DNA of 64,000 nt from Epiperipatus broadwayi (Eukaryota > Onychophora > Udeonychophora > Euonychophora > Peripatidae). The translations under genes were made by a program, and so were the position numbers. Below, piece by piece: positions 1 through 11,214 of this stretch. Position 1 is the first letter of the stretch. Every line of letters begins with the position of its first letter. The stretch is taken from NCBI GenBank assembly GCA_028023455.1, contig JAQFVV010012402.1, positions 10,894,292 to 10,958,291 of the forward strand, read 5' to 3'. The notes under the pieces are model-generated. The model was not told the origin of the DNA, did no database searches, and saw only the letters and a program-made list of their open reading frames with translations.

Positions 1-518
1 GCTTGACAGTTATATACTAATTACTGTGATTTTTGATCCTTTTAGCTATACAAGCAATGTACTTGCATTCAAAATCTTAGGATATTTGAAACTTTAAGTT
101 TATTGGGTTGGTAGTATAAAAATAAGGTTTCTGGATGAATAACCAAAAAGTAGTCAAAAGATTTGGTTAATATTGCTATCTGGTGTCCATCAATTATTCA
201 CACCTGCAATACATAGTTCTTAAATAAAGTAATAGATTTGCTTACTGTTTTTAATATGGATTTTGAATGTATATGATAAAAAAATGGTTTGATTTTTTGC
301 TTTGTGAAATAATTTATTTTTATATTAACAAATATTAAAAAAATGATTAAAATTTTTTCATTACTTTACAATAACAACATAAATAATTTAAAATAAAACT
401 TAATAAAGAATTAGATCTTTAAATGAATGCATGAAACAATTATAGAATTAAAATTGAAGTAATAACTTACGTTGAAAAGTTGATGCTTTTTTTGTTTATA
501 AATTAATTTTGTTCTAGA
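1..518. other. AT-rich non-genic DNA
   Basis: No coding, RNA or repeat signal is recognisable. The stretch is T/A-rich with short homopolymers, up to the left target-site repeat of the hairpin element that follows. Confidence 0.6.
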
Positions 519-778
519 AGTTATACTTCTATTAAGCATCACATGATCACTATTTCTTATACTAGCACATAATTGTTTATAAACAAGGCAAAATTCTCCA
601 TACAGTAGTGCCACCCTGTGCCACAAGCCAGAAACTAGTCTGGGGATATTGGATGAGTAGACATTAGATAGGGATTTTATGCACAAGCCTTCTAGCATCC
701 ATTGATTACTCTGGTTGGCACAGAGTGGCACTACTGTATGGAGAGTTTTGCCTTGTTTTAGTTATACTTCTTATTAAG
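519..778. mobile_element. Hairpin-bearing SINE-like element, copy 1
   Basis: The body (about 537-759) starts CATCACATGAT and ends GCCTTGTTTT. It contains a near-perfect inverted repeat: arm 581-623 reads AACAAGGCAAAATTCTCCAT onward and pairs with arm 716-759 with about two mismatches. The body is flanked by direct repeats, AGTTATACTTCTATTAAG at 519-536 and the same with one extra T at 760-778, which look like a target site duplication. A second copy lies at 17485-17661 in different flanking DNA, so this is a dispersed family. There is no coding capacity. Long, variable-length duplications favour LINE-driven retroposition over a cut-and-paste MITE, but that is inference. Confidence 0.7.
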
Positions 779-3185
779 AGTAGCTATTTTTTTACTCCAA
801 ATCTTATAATTCCATTCAAATTATTCTGTAAATATATTTAGGTTCTAATGTTCATTATAAGAATAAATATATGGTTTCAAATAATGGGAATATAAAGATA
901 GTGTTAATTATAAATTTTCAGGATTATGAAGGAATAGAAAAGTTCCTATTTGTTTGTGTTTATTAACTAGAATTATATTACATTCATTAATGTGAATATT
1001 TTTATAATATTAGTCATCTATTAGCTTTACAATTATAACATATACTCAAACAAATTTGTATCTTATAAATTGATCCTTTCAGCAAAATGTCATTTCAGCA
1101 TGTAAAGTTTCCTGCCTAATGATAAATTCAAAAAGTGAAGCTATAGTATAAAGTATAGGCAGTTCTTTATTTATGTAAATTTAACTTTATATAAACTCCC
1201 TCTTATATAAATAATTCCAAAAACATATGGAGTACATAAAATTGAAAGTGTAACGTGGAAATCAACATATGTCTCAATTCTTGTTTTTTCATTCTGTGTT
1301 AGCATTTATTAGAATATATTGTAATTCTTATTTTCGTTTTTTTTTTTAAATCTGCATTGAAAATTTGTCTTTTATAAAAATTTGATTAATCTGATAACTC
1401 TTGCAATATTTCCTAAGTCTCTGAAGCATTATTTGTAAAAAAACAACCACATCATCTGCAAAATCTAAATGATTTAAATTCTCTTAACTTTCCATTTTAA
1501 TCCACAAAATACTATTATTTACATTTATATTTTTGATTTTTTTTTTCATTTAAATGATTAATTTGGATGGTAATTTTAATATTGATCATAGGTCTGGAAT
1601 GGATTATCCCTAAATACATTTATTTCAATGTAAACTACAATAAACCAAGGATATAATGCATATTATTTTATAATCAATTTATTCATTTTATCAGGCTTCA
1701 CTGTATAGTCCACACTAAATCAAGCAATCATTTTCAATAAATAATTATTTATTGTAACACTTTCTAAAAACTATAAGATCATGGTACATAAATCAAGATA
1801 GTATTTCCATTATTTATTATACCATATAAAATTATTATAGATATATTTGAACTTAGAAACAATTGCATTTTATTTAATCTTATATGTAGGTTTTTATATT
1901 TAATTAAAAAATGATTACTTAATTTATTTCTGCCCCCCCCCCCCATGCTTTTATTTTAAATTAAATATAAAACCCCTAATTTCTATTGATGAAACAACTA
2001 TTGTCTTGATTTTTAGTTCCCATAGTAAATAAAAACATTCTATTTTACATATCTACTATAGTTTGGCTTTTAGTATTAAAACTGTAATCAAGATTTGTTT
2101 TTATTTCAATTTTAACCTTTCCGTAGATCACTTCATTATTGGCCAAGAGAGGTAAAACTCTGAAAGTTTTAATTGGTGAATTGACAAACTCTTTGATAGA
2201 AATATTTTCATCTTTTAATATACATTAATTTTAGTTTCGTTTTCAAAAAGTATATTAATTATTTGTAATGTTAGGAAAGTAAACGAATGTTTTTTCAAAA
2301 ATATATTTTTATTTGTATTTTATAGAAATATTCAAAAGTGGAAAAATCAAAGAAAATATTACGAGCAAATTACAAGCAATGCAAACATCATTTATATCCC
2401 CAGATTTACGTTATTAAAAACGTTACGAATTTTTTAAGAATTTTTTAGTAAAATCTGAGCGTCTTTCTAAAAATAATTATACTTTCAGTATATTTTAACC
2501 AAAATACATGGTAATATGTAAATAAATGCCAGAAAAATATTCTAAAACATTAATCTGTGTTTGAAAATCAAATAAACAGCTTGGGGAAATCTAAACTCTT
2601 GACAGTATGTCAAAATTATTGCTATCGCTGGTTTCTTTTTCAATTTACAATCGTGGAAAGTATACAATTTTTTAATAAAACCTTACTACTTTTGTAAAAT
2701 AACTATATTTTCAGCAGATATTATGAAGATCATTTATAATATGTATTAAAAATAATAAAAAAAAACACTTTAAAACAAATTTTCATTTTCAGCGGTGAAA
2801 AAATATTTAGCAGAATCATCAGCCAATAAGCATCGAGAATGGATGGCCCAACCAATCAGAATTGGCCTTCTTCTTTTGTTTAACTTAAAACCCTCATAGT
2901 ATTGATTTTTTACTTTTAAAATAATTCAAGAGATGGCAGCATCTTACGGAACTTTTTCTAAAGTTTCCAATGGGTATAAATACGTCATCATAGCTCAAAA
3001 ATAGCTGATTTGGAGTGATCCAAAGCTTTGACGCAGTAATGCGTTGAACCCTATTGAAAGGTTAAATGATGGTAAAATAATTTTAAGGTTGAAAGTAAAA
3101 TCATAAGTATTAAATCAATCTTATTTACAATAGGGTTGTTTACCTGTCCCCTGCTATGTATTTAAAAAACTAAATAACCTAACAA
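779..3185. other. AT-rich non-genic DNA with a C12 tract
   Basis: No gene is seen. A 12-base poly-C run lies at 1933-1944 in otherwise A/T-dominated sequence. The part around 2870-3060 is slightly richer in G+C but has no open frame or recognisable repeat. Confidence 0.55.
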
Positions 3186-3549
3186 AATATTTTAGTGTCA
3201 TATTGCATTGCCAGTGAGTTATAAGAAAGGTACCAAATTTAAATGAATTATTTTGAACATGTCTCAATTTTAAAATTTTATTCTAACTTCAATAAAAGCA
3301 TACCACCTTTCACAGACATTACTGGAAACTTGTTTTGTCATTTTTGAAAACTTTTTAAAATTTGATATCAGAATATTTCAAATTTCATTCATCCACTGCT
3401 TTGGATTTAAGGAACTACATAAACTATCTAAAATATATTAGGGTCATATTGCATTGCCATTAATTTATATCAAATGTACCAAATATTGGCAAATTGTATT
3501 ATATATAAATGTATTAAACCTTGATTTTAAATTTTAACTTAAATAAAAG
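3186..3549 (+). repeat. Diverged direct repeat pair
   Basis: Two related segments (about 3186-3299 and 3430-3549, offset about 244 bp) share GTCATATTGCATTGCCA, then a GTACCAAAT block, and end in AACTT(C/A)AATAAAAG. They look like an old local duplication or two tandem copies of an unknown repeat. Confidence 0.5.
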
Positions 3550-4232
3550 TGTTTACAAACAAACAAACATTGTAACTTAAATAAAAGCATTTAATAAATT
3601 TGTTTCAATACTTTTATTCACAATTGTCCTTTCTACTTTCTAAATGTACACTATTATTAGATTTATTTTCTTCAGCAAAAATGTGTCGCAAGACAGTCAA
3701 CGGTGTAACCTGACCTTTTATAAAAAGCATGGGTAATATACATCCTAATAGACATAAAACATTTAGATTCTATACATTAATATTCACAATTATTTATTTT
3801 TTTTAACTCTTGGACAAAATCATACAAAATAAACACTTCATTATTTTTATATGTTTATACTCTTACAAATATTGAGCCTCATTTTTCTGTAATAATGGAA
3901 AAGAATTTTTTTTATTTTTATCAACACTACTATTTCACCTCAAATGCTTGATTTAGGCAGACTTATTGTGGTATCTTATCTATACTGTCAACTATGCCTC
4001 AATTATTTATGAGATAATCATTTGAGTATTCTTTCCATTACATTTATTTCTTGCAATACTTTCAGAGTTTCTATGCATCTCATATATAATCCATAAATAT
4101 GCTCACCCATGTTATTTAAAAGTTCAATGTTCTTTACTTTTATTTCTGGTTTGCATTGAAAATTATAATAATAATGTTCAACCTCATGTTATACTAATAA
4201 TTATTATTAATCATTCATTAGACTAAATATAA
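3550..4232. other. AT-rich non-genic DNA
   Basis: No coding or structured signal beyond short A/T runs. The right end (from about 4193) may be an extension of the palindrome that follows, since it remains partly complementary to 4416-4460. Confidence 0.5.
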
Positions 4233-4415
4233 TAATGAATAATATTTCTGTAATATAATTTTTACTACACCATTCTCATACAAGGTGAGGAATGTGTTCT
4301 ATCCATTTTTAACAATTAGTTGAGAGATGTAATCAAAAACATAAATAGAACACATTCCCTACTTGCATGAGAGTGGTGTAGCGAAAATTTATACTTCAGA
4401 AATATTATTCATTAT
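4233..4415. repeat. Palindromic repeat P1, copy 1
   Basis: The left arm runs from AATGAATAATATTTCTG through CTACACCATTCTCATACAAG. The right arm is its reverse complement (CTTGCATGAGAGTGGTGTAG, then CAGAAATATTATTCATT). Short unrelated sequence separates the arms. The same arms recur at 34352-34481, and a right half-copy lies at 4685-4770. This is a non-autonomous fold-back (MITE-like) family with no coding capacity. Confidence 0.7.
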
Positions 4416-4539
4416 TGGATAATTTCTAGTTTAATGAATTACTAATAAAAATTATTAATATACTTTATTAAGTGATTTGTGTTAATGTTGTGAGGACAGC
4501 ATGTTTGACATTTAGCAATTAAACTGTAGTAAATTGATA

Positions 4540-4650
4540 TATATATACTGACCAATGATCAAGGTATGTGTAAGCAATTGTGATCTGAGCCAAATGATGA
4601 GTGCTGTTTTAGCACAAAATGTGCATCTTCATGATCATAAGACTTTTTCA
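4540..4650 (+). repeat. Dispersed repeat S, fragment 1
   Basis: It contains the S core in diverged form: GAGCCAAATGATGAGTGCTG followed by TTTTAGCACAAAATG and a CATCTTCATGATCAT stretch. This aligns with the better copies at 5465-5765, 54185-54470, 54580-54712 and 56545-56705. Confidence 0.6.
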
Positions 4651-4684
4651 CATGTCTTTGGTTGTGTTTATGATTACATCCCTC

Positions 4685-4770
4685 CACAAGGTGTTAAAAT
4701 GGATAAAATACATTTCCTACATTGCATGAGAATGGTGTAATGAAAATTACACTACAGAAATATTCATGTA
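4685..4770 (+). repeat. Palindromic repeat P1, right half-copy
   Basis: ACAAGGTGTTAAAATGGATA is followed by CATTGCATGAGAATGGTGTA and ACTACAGAAATATTCAT. It matches the right arm of P1 copies 4233-4415 and 34352-34481. It lies directly after an S fragment, suggesting nested insertion. Confidence 0.6.
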
Positions 4771-5464
4771 ATACTATGTTGTTGGTTATTTCCTTTTGTC
4801 TCATATCTACATAGCCTTCAAAAGCTATTTTAGTTACATCTTTGCTAAATTTGAGACTTTTAAGCATAGTTAATTTTTTTCTAAAAATACTTTTAAAGTG
4901 AACAAGTGAAGCTTATTTATATAACATGATTTGCCATTCATATTTAAAAGCAGTTTCCAAGTTGTTTAATTGCTTGAAAACAATTCAAACAATATTGGGG
5001 GCGATCTTTTTTCTTTCTTACAATCAAATATAGTTTTTCCTAATTCTCATTTTACTCACAAAGTAAAATTACTACAAGCCTAATTAATGACTAATAGTTG
5101 AATGATCAGCTAGGCTACAGTGGATATCTGAGAAAAAGATTCTAAGTTTATTTTAAATTTCAGAGGATAGGATTTAAAGTCTAGTTGCAGCCAACACCTT
5201 TATGCCACTAATACTTATTTTTTTACTTTTAGTTATATGACATATATTTTCTGTTTACATTTATATGCATCATGTACTTGTGCATATCTATATATTTAAA
5301 TGAATATACTCAGATAAATGTATTTTTGTTTTAATTATTTTTTTCATGAAATATTTTTTTTATAATAATATTCAATGATTTAAAAATATCAAGATTTAGA
5401 AAAGATCTAATTTACGTTTATTGACTCATATTATAATTTTAAAAAGTATAATGTTCCATCATCA
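4771..5464. other. AT-rich non-genic DNA
   Basis: Nothing recognisable is seen: no long open frame, no repeat shared with other parts of the window. Confidence 0.55.
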
Positions 5465-5765
5465 GATTTTCAATAAAATGGAAGGTTGAAGAGTTGTGAA
5501 TTCGAATAGTTTGAAGCCTGTCCATTAAAGTTTGAAGAGCTATCTTAATATAAAACTGAGCGCTGATTGTGTATATGTGTAGAAATAGTAATCTGGACCA
5601 ACTGATGATTGCTGGTTTAGCATGAAATACATATATTGGTGATTATTTTTTCAATGTGTGTGTGATCAGGTGGGTCAACAATATGAGATGCCATGGATGG
5701 TTAAGGTCGTGTGAAAGTCTAGGTTCAAACCCCCGCATACATTATACAATCGAGATTGTAAAAGA
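5465..5765 (+). mobile_element. Dispersed repeat S (SINE-like), copy 2
   Basis: This is one of the longest S copies. The head (about 5478-5545) contains GAAGGTTGAAGAGTTG and GAAGCCTGTCCATTAAAGT. The core (5590-5640) contains GACCAACTGATGATTGCTGG and TTTAGCATGAAATACATATA. The 3' part (5685-5750) has pol-III-promoter-like motifs, an A-box-like GGATGGTTAAGG and a B-box-like GGTTCAAACCCCC. The head, core and tail all recur in inverted orientation at 54185-54470. The order (core before the tRNA-like part) is unusual for a standard SINE, so the element may be composite. Confidence 0.65.
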
Positions 5766-7479
5766 CAGTAATAATAATTGAATAGTCTGTAACTCAGGAG
5801 TTCATTTGTCCTTCAATTAATTAAAGTGATGGATTGAACTTTGATATAATTCTCGAGCAATTCTCTTGCATATAAAATTATCAAAAATGTCTCTAATTGA
5901 AGATTTTACAAAGCATTATTTGTTTAATTAAAATATTATTACCATATATATTATTTCGAATTTAAGCCATACTTTTTATTCAAATTTTGAAGACATAAAA
6001 TTAGGGTGCAGCTTAAATTCAAAGCGAATATTTTAACAATATATTCGGTAGCTTATTGTATTTATATTATTTCCTATTAAAGTAAATAAAAATGTTTATT
6101 ATTTTTCAATACTTATTATAAAATCATTTTTATATTTTCCCCCAGTTTTAAAATCCTATTTCAGCTTAATATTCGAAGGTGGCTTAAAAAGTAGATTAAA
6201 ATATCTGCTTTTGTTTGTAAAACATAATCATGCTCTTTTTTTTATACAATATTAAATGAAAGTTTTATTTATCTATTTCTTTTTCTATATTTAAACTAGA
6301 TAAATCATTCTTTAGTTGGTGAAAATGAAATCTAATTTTTAAAAAAAAAACAGAGAGAGAGAGAGAGAGAGAAATAAGAAAATACTGACTTGAATAATAA
6401 AATATTTAAGTTCATATATGTATTAAAATTTATTGCTAGTGAGTGCATGAATCTTTTATATAACTATATTATTTATAACATTTTTTTGCTCCGCTTCATG
6501 TGATGTTCATATATTTATAAATTTTATCCACTAATGTTATTATTTTAAATGTTATGCAAAAGCAAATGTTTGAAACTTCTGAATTGATGGTCTACCTAAA
6601 AATATTCTGAATTCGAAAATACATTAGAGTACTATTCGTATCAAGTGATTTGATATTTTACATTTAAGTAATAAAAGCCCTTGCTCATATATCATGTTTA
6701 TTTGTTTGGATTAGCCTTTCTCAAACACCAAGTACAATTTTAACAAAGCTTTTTACTTTAAGTGTTTTTAAATGTTTTAGTAATTGATGTAGTTAATTTT
6801 GATGCCTACATTCAACTCAACAATAATAAAAATACACCTAAATATACTCCTCCTTTGTCTAATTTAATTTTATGATTGTTCATTTTATTAAACACTTAAT
6901 ATTTGTACATAATTTTAAATTTACATTTTTTTTTTTTTAAAGTAATTTGATCTATTTTCGAAAAAAAAGAAGACTATAACATATACCATCGCGATCATTT
7001 TTAACACTATCAATCAATGCACCTACAGGATAAAAGTTTTTGCCAATCCTTAGATTTTTTTCTTGACATCACTCCACCAAGTTGTTTTTTTAAAATTTAA
7101 TTTTATCCATTTATATTATATTTAATTTCTTTCTAGATCTTTTTAAAATGAAGTTTAAAATTTCAATTGTCCATTTACAATCATATTTTTTAATTATCAA
7201 TAAAGCAAGTCATATATAACGTGACATTGCTTTTATAAGCTTTGTATTTACAAAAATGTAATACAGAGAGCATACCAATAGCTCAAACAATCTCTTAATT
7301 ATTAAATGCGGTAAGAGAAAATATTTAAAATCTCTATCCGAAATACTCTTATCCCCAGATCAATTGTTTTTGAGCTTATGGCTCATCTCAGTAAGGAGCT
7401 AGAATATTCAGACCCTAGATTCAAAATATCAACTCAAAATCCAGCACTTATTTAATACATAATGCCAATTTAAGCTTCT
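5766..7479. other. AT-rich non-genic DNA with a (GA)n tract
   Basis: No gene is seen. A short (AG)n microsatellite lies at 6352-6372, preceded by an A10 run. Confidence 0.55.
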
Positions 7480-7625
7480 TAATTATGCCTTCTTATTAAT
7501 GTCAACTGCAATTCTTTACACTTTGCTTGTAGTCTATTCTGTGTTGATCCTCATCATTTAAGTATAAAGTCTTAGATCCATAAATAAGAATTGTAACACA
7601 CAATTTGTAAGAAACTTCTTTTTAC
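7480..7625 (-). pseudogene. LINE reverse transcriptase C-terminal remnant
   Basis: On the minus strand one frame reads KLCVTILIYGSKTLYLNDE, then DQHRIDYKQSVK and a stop. This resembles the conserved block after the RT core in many non-LTR retrotransposons (consensus-like VLPVLTYGSETWTL, then an R-x-L/F-Q region), also visible in better form at 30810-30870 here. It is short and has no recognisable continuation on either side. The assignment rests on one motif. Confidence 0.4.
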
Positions 7626-7999
7626 AGTTATAAAGATATATTGTTAACAGAGTTAATATTAAATAATTTCTATTAAAATCTCTCTATCATAGTTTAATAT
7701 AATTACTTTATTTCATCATATTTTCATCTTTAATTAATAATCTGATCAAAATATTCATAGTTAACTTCTAATACTATATACATTTCTTCAACAACTGAAA
7801 ATCCACAACTTTTAAGAAATATATGATTAGTTAAAATCTGATATAAAAAGTATGTAAGACAAGTTTGGGGCTATATGGAGAAGTTTTCTTATAAATTACA
7901 ATATAACAATTTGGCAATTGCTAAAACAGAGAATCTTTAATAAATAAAACCACTATTGCCAAGCACTTTCAACTCCTATAAGTCCTTATCAAGGCAGCA

Positions 8000-8349
8000 A
8001 AAACTATTTTCTCTAAGCGATAAATTCAACATTTCACAGCACTGGCCAGGAACAACTAATCAAAAAATGGTTAATTTTGAATTCATAGCACAAGATGAAT
8101 TTTGTATAAGGTACGATTCTTTAATCTTGCATTTTTATCATGTGTTTCATGCATTAATATGCAAAATCCTTTGGACTACATATATGGCCTGTAATATTTT
8201 GGTGAACATAAAAAGCCAAATAAACTGTATCATCTTCCCTTGTTCTAATATATGTATATTTATGCCATTGAATGTGATATTTAATATTTGTCTTGGTTTC
8301 CCCAATATATATTGTACTACAATTTATCTGTGGGCATCAAACAGAATAC
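8000..8349 (-). pseudogene. Penelope-like element GIY-YIG endonuclease fragment, left arm
   Basis: The minus strand encodes a GIY-YIG-type nuclease fragment: CPQINCSTIYIGETKTNIK, then HKYTYIR, FYVHQNITGH and CSPKDF, ending at in-frame stops. This arrangement (C-x(4)-C-x(3)-YIGET, an R/K-x(n)-H block, then H-x-C) is typical of the C-terminal endonuclease of Penelope-like retroelements, which nicks the target. It is an inverted duplicate of 8400-8752, separated by about 50 bp. No PLE reverse transcriptase is seen nearby, so this is a 5'-truncated dead copy. Confidence 0.7.
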
Positions 8350-8399
8350 ACAACACTGATTTTATTCTCTTTATTTATTATTCCCTTAGAATTTTTTAT

Positions 8400-8752
8400 G
8401 TATTCTATTAGATGTCCACAAATAAATTGTAGTGCAATATATATTGGGGAAACCAAGACAAATATTAAAAATTGCCTTCAACAGCATAAATATGCATATA
8501 TTAGAGGAAGGGAAGATGATATGGTTCATTCAGCTTTTTATATTCACCAAAATAGTACAGGTCATATATGTAGCCCAAAGGATTTTGTGATATTAATGCA
8601 TGAAACACACGATAAAAAATGCAAGATTAATGAATCATATTTTATACAAAATTCATCTTGTACTATGAATTTAAAATTAACCAGTTTCCCTATTAGTTAT
8701 TCCTGGCCAATGCAATGAAATGTTGAATTTATCACTTAGGAGAAAAATAGGA
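8400..8752 (+). pseudogene. Penelope-like element GIY-YIG endonuclease fragment, right arm
   Basis: An open frame to 8718 encodes a GIY-YIG domain without its RT. Visible landmarks are RCPQINCSAIYIGET, the helix block QQHKYAYIRGRED, FYIHQNSTGHICSPKDF, and a downstream glutamate in KINESYFIQ at the position of the family's catalytic Glu. The frame begins in fused upstream sequence, so the first ~35 residues of the longest frame are probably not element-derived. The 5' break lies at nearly the same point as in the left arm, giving a head-to-head inverted pair with roughly 85-90% similarity by eye. In PLEs the GIY-YIG domain follows the RT and acts in target-primed insertion. Confidence 0.75.
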
Positions 8753-10385
8753 TTTTTTTATACTGCATTGATAGAAAATCAATAATCTAAATCACTGCAG
8801 GATAATATAAAATCAACTCAAAATACATATTTATAAAAGTAATAACTTCTGATAAAGGAAAATTCAATGCAAGATGATATACAATTTTTAGGGAAAATAA
8901 TTTTGGTAGAATTATAATAAAAAAATGGCTTCACAACATTTTGAGATATCCTAGTTTTTAGAAACAAGGATAATGGATCAAGATACTGCATAATAAATGG
9001 TGCAGACACTAAGAAATAAATGTCACTAGATATTTGGATGAATAAATTGCATTAATGTAAGTAGAAGTGAATGATGAAGAGTTTACTAAAAATTAATGAA
9101 TAACAAATTGAACTAATTATGGGCTCAGTCTCCTTTATGATCACAATTCTTCACTTATCAGGAGTGATGTCAGCATTATATGATAATAAATATTTTTTAT
9201 AATCAACACATCAAACTTATTTGATTAATACTGGCTAATCTGGGATGTTTCCTTTTTAGATAAGTTATATCTATTTACAAACACTGATGTAAAGCTATCC
9301 AAATTATTATAATCTGAAAAATTTCAAGATTGTTTTGGGTCAGAATCAAATATCATATTATGTAAATTTTCTAACCAGAACACCACAATACCTTCATAAA
9401 AATTACTGAGGGGCAATTTATTTAAATTGATATTGCAACACTATGTGTTGATCTTATACTTATTTCATACACAAAAACTTTAAGTGAGAATGGAAACAAG
9501 TGCTGGAATGCTAAAAGATAAAATGTAGAGTCAATTAGATCAAAAACCAAAAAGAAATTCGAAATAAAATGCTCAACCACATTCATCTAATATTGCCCTT
9601 GAAGAAAGAAAATAGCATTTTACTTCTGAAATTGATAGGCAAATAGCCAAATCAACAAAATAATTAAAATAATAGTTATTACATTTTGAATTTACTTATA
9701 GTGAGATGAAAAACTGTGAAGATGTAATATCAATCTTGTGTGATGAAGCTATGCTAATTTTAGTGAAAGAATGGGCAAATCAAATTGTTAGGTTTATGCT
9801 GAGGAAGCATAGATGGGTTTCAAATCTAAATATAAACATATATTATAAGAAGCAAATGACAAAAGCCAAGTTATTTAAAAATCAATTAGTGATGGTGGGG
9901 AATGTAATGGCATTTGTCAAATACTTCAGTTAAAAAAAGCCAATATAGAGGTAAAATAAATTGTTAATTTTAGAATATTTTATTTAAAAAATCAATAATA
10001 TATAGAGCAGAAACTTAAGATACTGCTGAGAAGAAGTGACAAAAAAAGATCAAACAGAGAAATTATTAACTAGAATAATCTGAATTAATCAATAAAAATT
10101 TTTAAACATCCATGGCAGTAGAAAAAACTGTAATTTATTATCTCCTGCTTAAAATTGGAATGGCATTTTAAATTATTATATGAAAAGTTTCTTTAGATAA
10201 AACCAAATGAATAATATATAATACAGTCTTTAACAAGAGAATAGGAATTCTTTTGGAACATGATATAGAATTTTATAAATACTCTTGACTTCAATGTAAA
10301 GCTTATGAAAGACTTATTGCCTAATTTTATAGTGGATTTTTGCATAACAAAATTTCAAGAATCAACAAATGCTCTAACTAGGATA
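8753..10385. other. AT-rich non-genic DNA
   Basis: A 75-codon open frame at 9706-9933 (+) has no family hallmark I recognise and I do not call it a gene. The PLE's terminal repeat could extend into the first few hundred bases, but nothing proves it. Confidence 0.45.
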
Positions 10386-10404
10386 CTCATTGTTGGCTAT
10401 AATC
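10386..10404. repeat. Target site duplication, left of LINE A
   Basis: CTCATTGTTGGCTATAATC. It matches 15382-15400 (CTCATTGTTGGCTGTAATC) with a single mismatch, and abuts the T-run that is the element's poly-A tail on the minus strand. Confidence 0.9.
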
Positions 10405-10554
10405 TTTTTTTTTTTATTTAAAAAAACTATATTTACATTTGATTCAGTACATACATCGTAATAATCATTACTTTAAAAAATAAATTAAGTTCAAATGTAT
10501 CCAGTAAATTACATTATCTCCACCTTTCATTTAAACAGTGTTCTGTAAGAGCAT

Positions 10555-11169
10555 TCAGCTCCACATTTCACACCTTGTAGGAACATAACCACCCCATACC
10601 AATAAAAACGTTTTTCTTGGCCAAAATTTCAAACCTTTATAAAACATGTCATCCCATTCTTTTTCCAATTTTTTTTTCCAATATATCTTCTTGTTATCAA
10701 AGATCAGAGCACACCTAGATATCCATATTGCTCTCATTACATGCACAATAACTATGGCATTATGAGGCTTGAATAAAACAATGTTTTCTTTAAATAAGAG
10801 TCTTAGATTCACAATAGGCTTATGAAAGACCATAGATCTCAAATCACTAAAGGCTGTACATTCTTCCATCAGGTGAAGAAAGGTCTCGTCAGATCTGTTA
10901 CAGCATTTGCATAGAACATCCAGGCCCATTTTCAGCCTTTGGTTTAAAAAAGTGGTGGTTGGCAAAATTCCATTTATCAATCTAAAAATAAATTTCATAA
11001 CAGACTGTGATGTACAAATAGATTGGAAATTTTTTAGAATTTTTTTTAATGAGGCATTGAGCCAGGAGTTTTCATTAGAAAGCTCTCTATTTTTTAGCTC
11101 TTTATATTTTAAATTATCTAAGGTCTCTAAGTTTAGATCATCCTGGATATCCCTGTATGCAATCATCAT
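10555..11169 (-). pseudogene. LINE A ORF2, C-terminal segment with zinc motif
   Basis: This continues the RT frame (the same frame as 11215-12606) after an in-frame TAA at 11215-11217; readable frame resumes at once with YRSNLGSDGVSYFDD. It holds the C-x2-C-x8-H-x4-C motif CKCCNRSDETFLHLMEEC typical of the C-terminus of L1-like ORF2 proteins, thought to contribute nucleic-acid binding. The same motif is at the equivalent place in LINE B (CGLCHRAEETLDHFIYQC). The final ~70 residues are basic and hydrophobic and end before the 3' UTR. Confidence 0.75.
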
Positions 11170-11214
11170 ATCATCAAAATAAGATACTCCATCTGACCCC
11201 AGGTTAGATCTATA

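Noticed and set aside
9706-9933. 75-codon open frame
   Set aside because: No domain, no splice or promoter context, and composition equal to the AT-rich background.
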